Assembly (NCBI GenBank): GCA_964502525.1
Contig: CAZCXH010000106.1
Location: 1 to 17,458 of the forward strand
Length of the DNA: 17,458 bases
Direction of reading: 5' to 3'
Source: DATLYB01 sp964502525
GTDB lineage: Bacteria; Bacteroidota; Bacteroidia; Chitinophagales; CAIOSU01
Under the pieces are notes generated by a model, which ran no database searches, was not told the DNA's origin, and saw only the letters and a list, made by a program, of their open reading frames with translations. This document shows positions 15,701 through 17,458 of the stretch, piece after piece; positions within the stretch are counted from its first letter, which is position 1, and every line of letters starts with the position of its first letter. Both the position numbers and the translations under genes were made by a program.

Positions 15701-15808
15701 GATTATTTCAAACAGAATATCAATCTGAGCGAGCATGCTCCGGGAATCTACCTTATCCAGATTGAATCCAAAACTTCGCTGGTGAGCAGGAAGGTGGTGG
15801 TGAATTGA
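9707..15808 (+). CDS. Giant secreted mosaic protein with SGL-type beta-propeller, Cys-rich repeats and T9SS sorting domain
   Basis: This is a 2033-residue protein. Residues 1-29 are a signal peptide (cleavage after ALA). Residues 30-470 resemble glucose/sorbosone dehydrogenase-like six-bladed propellers: GPDGRLYV, NHNDNG (95-100), HSSNGMQLD (178-186) and SPGYRNPYDL (267-276). Residues 479-545 are Asp-rich thrombospondin-type-3-like calcium-binding repeats. Two duplicated LamG/concanavalin-like units fill about 546-1017. Cys-rich blocks at 1019-1331, 1449-1615 and 1733-1818 alternate with Ig-like domains at 1332-1446, 1616-1732 and 1819-1937. Residues 1953-2033 (YPNPNSGQFTVE ... GIYLIQI ... 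KVVVN) are a type A Por-secretion (T9SS) sorting domain, so the protein should reach the cell surface or medium. A role in adhesion or sugar recognition is inference; propeller catalysis cannot be judged. The frame is unbroken for 6.1 kb. Confidence 0.92.
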   Translation: MKQPSKNRMSSVCNLMILFSLLFANHALAQISFTSSNLSGESLVTPTSLQFGPDGRLYVSQQDGTIFAYTVVKNGANSYSVTNTETILLVKQIPNHNDNGALNNAINTRQVTGILVTGTAANPVIYVSSSDPRIGGNTSGTDTNLDTNSGIVSRLTKNGASWTKVDLVRGLPRSEENHSSNGMQLDAVNNILYLAQGGHTNTGAPSNNLALTPEYALSAAILSIDLDVIGNTTYDIPTLNNTAEPFGGSDGANQAMLVAGGPVQVYSPGYRNPYDLLITAAGKMYTWDNGPNAGWGAPPTDCTNAVQEPGAAQCDWLIHISVPGYYGGHANPTRGNYDNTFGGKHPVPESMENPDECTYLAPGTNTGEITGQCSSTNGIVEYKASNFSNAMKGNILAAAFNGILYRVELNAAGTALAGSGKTTLASGFGSTPLDVTAQGDADIFPGTIWICTYGSANITILEPADAATCNAITGSYSHDEDEDGYSDADEYDNGTDPCSPASVPDDFDDDEISDLNDTDDDNDGINDLTDLFALDPDNGTTTFVPARLDFDNTDDGGVEGWGFTGLMNNGTDYLGLYDPEEMTVGGAALKFTVDNVSGGDAYAGINSQQYAFQFGVNVSSLTTPFIAHTRIMAPFAGFTPVNYQSMGIFIGTGSQDNYLKLTTYAHGGAGGINVLLEQNGAPAETYHDAPILGASFVDLFLEIDPATNTVTPSYSVDNGTKTALTGAPGSIPSTWLDHVLAVGFISTSNGATPFPATWDYIAVDPTDDLDDDNDGIDDMADLFALDPDNGSTTTIPVSFDFDNSGDGGISDLGFTGLMNNGSNYADLFDLNGFTTGSSVLTVNNVPAGDAYGGINTQQYGFQFGVDVSTQTDPFIVRTRIMNPFDGFTPVNYQSMGLFIGAGDQTNYLKITIYAHGGAGGINVLSEQGDVPTESYHSAPVLGAGFVDLFLEIDPAANTVEASYSVDGGTKTVLTGTPGAIPSNWLENILAVGIISTSNGATPFPAMWDLIEVTTATPADCNGDPGGTAAIDDCGDCTGGNTGIPPNDAKDCNGDCDGTAFLNECNVCVGGNTGKPADFGKDCLGVCGGSATTDCNGVCNGGAITDCLGNCGGTATVDCNGVCGGTAFFNDCNICVGGTTGKPADFGKDCAGVCGGTAVVDCNGICGGSSIPDCNNVCGGTAFLNDCNVCVGGTTGLDPNTGKDCLGVCGGNAKVDCNGVCGGNATLDCNGVCDGGATTDCLGNCGGSATLDCNNVCNGTAFLNDCNICVGGTTGKPADFGKDCNGVCGGTATVDCNGICGGSATVDCNGVCGGTAVIDNCGVCGGNNSCNCNLQVTSFTLMKSGTGGEIGPLQDGAVVNLAVTGTINVRADLCQSPVGSVVFKVNGNNFITENVAPYALAGNSGSSYSVWNVSPGAYTIQAIPYSLSNGGGTQGAGKTISITVTNQNTDCNGVAGGTATIDQCGDCTGGNTGLVPNGAKDCNGVCDGTAFLNECGICVGGNTGKDEDFGKDCNGVCGGSAMFDCNGICGGSALPDCNNICGGGAFINECNICVGGSTGKPADFGKDCNGVCGGTAAVDCNGVCGGSATVDCNGICGGTAVMDNCGVCGGNNACNCSLQVTGFFLVQAGTANDIVPLDNGSVINKATAGSFNIRVQLCQSPVGSVKFVVNGSQTFTENVAPYALAGDNGGIYKTWNPNPGSYTIAATPYSSGNGGGTAGTGKTIIITIISQAGCNGVIDCNGVCNGTAFINECNICVGGNTGKPANFGKDCNGVCGGSATVDCNGVCGGNAVTDCNGVCGGTAVVDNCGVCGGNNSCSCNLHVTSFTLMKSGTGGEIGPLLNNAIINLAATGSINVRADLCQSPVGSVVFKLNGNTYKTENAAPYALAGDNNGSYKIWNVTPGSYTLQAIPYSQSGGTGTAGTSLTVSFSVISSSAKTSEPMAHTVGEENVFTDFMIYPNPNSGQFTVEMNCCGSGNLAVKIFNQLGQQVYRTDSKLIDDYFKQNINLSEHAPGIYLIQIESKTSLVSRKVVVN
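11309..12760 (+). repeat. Tandem duplication of a 753-bp LamG-like unit inside the giant gene
   Basis: The motif LFALDPDNG recurs at a distance of exactly 753 bp (GAT at 11309 and 12062), that is 251 codons. The second unit is shorter, because it runs straight into the Cys-rich region. Each unit carries the same landmarks in order: FDFDN/LDFDN, GFTGLMNNG, GDAYxGINxQQYxFQFGV, GFTPVNYQSMG, YAHGGAGGINVL, VDLFLEIDPA and ISTSNGATPFPA-WD. Asp-rich DDDNDGI linkers precede each unit. Differences between copies are spread out and many are synonymous, so the duplication is old rather than recent. Confidence 0.9.
12761..13699 (+). repeat. Cys-rich repeat block 1 (about 23 short units)
   Basis: Residues 1019-1331 of the giant protein are built from 12-residue units of the form D-C-N-G-V-C-G-G-x-A-x-x, a 13-residue variant ending in TAFLN, and an 18-residue unit DCNxCVGG-TTGKPADFGK. 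These make higher-order repeats that restart at 12947, 13148, 13313 and 13550, with lengths 201, 165 and 237 bp (67, 55 and 79 residues). The higher-order units therefore differ only by whole 12-residue steps. The block closes with three 12-residue units and NCGVCGGNNSCNC. The paired cysteines suggest regular disulfides in an extracellular stalk. Confidence 0.9.
14051..14551 (+). repeat. Cys-rich repeat block 2 (about 12 short units)
   Basis: This block opens like block 1 (DCNG..GGTA-ID-CGDCTGGNTG, then a DCNGVCDGTAFLNEC unit). It contains one 55-residue higher-order unit and closes with three 12-residue units and DNCGVCGGNNACNC, matching block 1 at both ends. The identical opening and closing indicate that a whole Cys-rich plus Ig-like module was duplicated and then lost or gained internal units. 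Confidence 0.88.
14903..15160 (+). repeat. Cys-rich repeat block 3 (about 7 short units)
   Basis: This is the shortest block. It starts with a 13-residue unit ending in TAFIN and an 18-residue unit ending in GKPANFGK, and closes with three 12-residue units and DNCGVCGGNNSCSC. It keeps the same order of unit types as the ends of blocks 1 and 2, but lacks the CGDCTGG opening. Confidence 0.88.
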
Positions 15809-16515
15809 TTCAGAAGGTGATTCTCAACGACCCAACAAAGGGTTGTATTGTCAAGGGGAAAAAATCTGCGTGGAAAGGTTTACCTCAATCCAAAAGTCTT
15901 TTTCATGCTAAAGCCAATTGCGGGCTGCCAATCGGCAATCTAACTTCGCAACTTTTCGGAAACATCTATCTCAATGAATTCGACCATTGGGTGAAACGCG
16001 AGTTGAAAATCAACTGTTATGGTCGTTATGTGGATGATTTCATTCTGATGCACGAAAGCAAGGAATATCTGAAATCGCTTGTTCCCCGGATTAAAGTATT
16101 TCTGAAAGAACATTTGAAATTGCTGCTTCATCCGGGCAAGATTTATCTGCAGCATTTTTCCAAAGGTGTTCACTTTCTTGGCTCAGTTATAAAGCCGCAC
16201 CGGATTTACATTGGCAACCGCGCCAAAGGAAATTTTTCTGAATCGGTTCAACATCACAATGCTCTTGTTCGGGAAAGAAAGCCGACATGGGAAGAAAAAG
16301 AAAGATTTATTTCGACTATGAATTCCTATCTCGGCATCATGAAACATTACAAAACTTACAAGCTGCGCCAATCATTACTCTGTACGGACGTTTCAGCATG
16401 GTGGTGGAATTATGCGTATGCATCCAACGACCTGAGTAAACTTGTTTTGAAGCAGAGAAGGATAATGTGCGGAATACCTTCGATGAACCCTTATCGCGTA
16501 AGAGGACGGTGGTAG
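15805..16515 (+). pseudogene. 5'-truncated reverse transcriptase (diversity-generating-retroelement type)
   Basis: The 236-residue frame has no ATG at its start. It is open from 15766, and TTG at 15805 is the first candidate start, overlapping the giant gene's stop. It covers only the C-terminal palm and thumb of an RT. GLPIGNLTSQ (41-50) contains the [LIV]GxxxSQ form of motif 4 that marks DGR and related RTs, rather than the QGxxxSP of group II introns. The catalytic Y75-V-D-D78 is present, and FLGSVIKPHRIY and the AWWWNY thumb region follow. The fingers and the first catalytic Asp (normally well upstream of IIxHDP-like sequence) are missing, so the enzyme should be inactive. Nothing upstream in other frames supplies them, because the intact giant gene ends here. 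No template/variable repeat or Avd gene was found nearby. Confidence 0.8.
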
Positions 16516-16579
16516 TTTATTAGGCTGCATCAAAGTTTTTACCGAACGGATAAGTTTCAAATTGATTTAACTTTACATC

Positions 16580-16870
16580 ATGACTTCCGCACAAATTATT
16601 GAAATACTGCGCAATGAAATGCCGTTGTTGCGCCAGCAATTTGGGGTGGATGAAATCGGGCTGTTCGGCTCATATGCCCGCAATGAGCAAAATGAAAATT
16701 CTGATATTGACGTGCTGGTGAAGTTCCGGAATCCTCAATTAAAAACCTTGATCGGACTGCTTAACTTCCTTGAGAGTACTTTCAGCCGGAAGGTGGATAT
16801 AGTGGCTGATGGAAAACAGTTAAGCGAGCGCTTCAGGAGGATGGTAAAGTCAGAGATCATCTATGCGTGA
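16580..16870 (+). CDS. mntA: MntA-type minimal nucleotidyltransferase antitoxin
   Basis: This 96-residue protein has the polymerase-beta-like nucleotidyltransferase signature G30-S31-x10-D42-x-D44 (GSYARNE...SDID) and a third metal-ligand Asp in KVDIVAD (D73). This is the exact form of MntA antitoxins, which transfer AMP groups to a tyrosine of their HEPN toxin partner. The next gene overlaps it by 8 bases and encodes that partner. TAACTTTA at 16568-16575, just before the ATG, is one base off the TAnnTTTG -7 box and would give an almost leaderless transcript; this is tentative. Confidence 0.9.
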   Translation: MTSAQIIEILRNEMPLLRQQFGVDEIGLFGSYARNEQNENSDIDVLVKFRNPQLKTLIGLLNFLESTFSRKVDIVADGKQLSERFRRMVKSEIIYA

Positions 16871-17234
16871 TGAGTTGTTGATCTCCAGGTTCGAGTTTGT
16901 ACTGGAGTCTGTTTTACTTATTCAAACATGGTATTCGGATATTAAGCAAGCGGATGATTATTTATCAAGTCCGGTGGGCAGGTCCCACCTGGACGCTACG
17001 CTCATGCGCTTGCAAAGCATCGGTGAAACACTGAAGAAAATTGAGATGGAGCATCCGTTGCTTTTGAAGAGGTATGATGAAGTTGAATGGACTGAAATCA
17101 TTAAACTTCGCGAAATCATTTCGCATCACTATGAGCAGTTGAATCATGAGATTATCTATGGTATCTCACGGGACAATATTCCCGTTTTGAAAACTACCGT
17201 TGAAGCCATACTTGCAGATTTGAAATCAAAGTGA
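16863..17234 (+). CDS. hepT: HepT-type HEPN toxin (DUF86-like)
   Basis: This 123-residue, nearly all-helical protein carries the HEPN RNase motif R-x4-H-x-Y at R83-E-I-I-S-H88-H-Y90. In HepT toxins Arg and His form the RNase site and the Tyr is the residue modified by MntA. The ATG at 16863 lies inside the end of the antitoxin gene (8-base overlap), so production of the two is coupled, with the antitoxin made first. Both genes look complete. Such pairs move horizontally and serve plasmid stability or phage defence; which applies here cannot be told. It converges with the DUF3604-like fragment that ends at 17294. Confidence 0.88.
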   Translation: MRDELLISRFEFVLESVLLIQTWYSDIKQADDYLSSPVGRSHLDATLMRLQSIGETLKKIEMEHPLLLKRYDEVEWTEIIKLREIISHHYEQLNHEIIYGISRDNIPVLKTTVEAILADLKSK

Positions 17235-17293
17235 TATTGTCTTTTTCAATTAGATCTGTGCAATCCTGATGACGAAGCGTAATGTTACTTCTC

Positions 17294-17458
17294 TCAGGGC
17301 GAATACCAGATCGGTGATGACCATGCCCTTTCGCGGATGACCATTTCGGCATCGGCAGGATATGAAATTCCGTAGCGTATTTTTTGCCTCTGGTAGGTGT
17401 TTTCCCAGGGCAATCGCATCAAAAATAGGACAAGGGCAAAGGAGCTACTTGAAAAGTA
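17294..17458 (-). CDS. C-terminal end of a DUF3604-like protein (partial)
   Basis: Reading the minus strand from the window edge gives 54 residues without a stop, ending in TGA at 17294-17296. The sequence ends RYGISYPADAEMVIRERAW then SSPIWYSP. The last 15 residues resemble the ERAWSSPIWY(T/S)P terminus that I recall from DUF3604 (PHP-fold-related) proteins, and the preceding PW-x-TY-x-x-x-x-IRYG fits the conserved PxPRW-TYD-RFG segment. The assignment rests on this tail only. The rest of the gene lies beyond the window, so intactness cannot be judged. It converges with the toxin gene, 59 bp away. Confidence 0.5.
   Translation of the reverse strand, partial: YFSSSSFALVLFLMRLPWENTYQRQKIRYGISYPADAEMVIRERAWSSPIWYSP

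Noticed and set aside
16516..16579. Template RNA or accessory gene for the RT in the gap after it
   Set aside because: The gap is 64 bases, has no segment repeated elsewhere in the window, and appears to be only the leader of the toxin-antitoxin operon.

Overview
The window looks like a chromosomal segment of a member of the Bacteroidota; I cannot fix the order or genus. Four things point there: FtsZ ends in the FLHDNVD-type tail I associate with this phylum; Shine-Dalgarno-like sites are largely absent; there are several outer-membrane-type lipoproteins with TlpA-like thioredoxin domains; and a giant secreted protein ends in a type IX secretion (Por secretion tail) sorting domain.

Region 1 (1-4327, + strand) is the distal end of a division and cell wall cluster: the last codons of a probable ftsQ, ftsA (424 aa), a second ftsA-like gene (417 aa) and ftsZ (518 aa). 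The second FtsA is unusual. Its phosphate-2 motif is degraded, it lacks the C-terminal amphipathic membrane-targeting helix, and it has an N-terminal extension, so it is probably a cytosolic pseudo-ATPase partner of the first copy. A perfect 16-bp palindrome lies just upstream of ftsZ.

Region 2 (4328-8357) holds a convergent small lipoprotein (DUF4907-like), then on the + strand two tandem paralogous envelope thiol-disulfide proteins (active sites CEHC and CGHC) and a small single-pass membrane protein. Their intergenic spaces carry short repeats. Region 3 (8358-9706) is a minus-strand nitrilase-superfamily amidohydrolase followed by about 520 bp with no convincing gene.

Region 4 (9707-15808) is one 6.1-kb gene for a 2033-residue secreted mosaic. 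It comprises a signal peptide, a glucose/sorbosone-dehydrogenase-like beta-propeller, calcium-binding Asp-rich repeats, two 251-residue duplicated LamG-like units, three Cys-rich blocks built from about 42 short DC-x-x-x-C-G-G units with a strict grammar, three Ig-like domains and the T9SS sorting domain.

Region 5 (15805-17458) looks like an accessory patch: a 5'-truncated reverse transcriptase with the IGNLTSQ/YVDD signature of diversity-generating-retroelement-type enzymes, a complete MntA-HepT (MNT/HEPN) toxin-antitoxin pair, and the C-terminal end of a DUF3604-like protein running off the window on the minus strand. I found no template/variable repeat pair for the RT, so I read it as a remnant rather than a working system.
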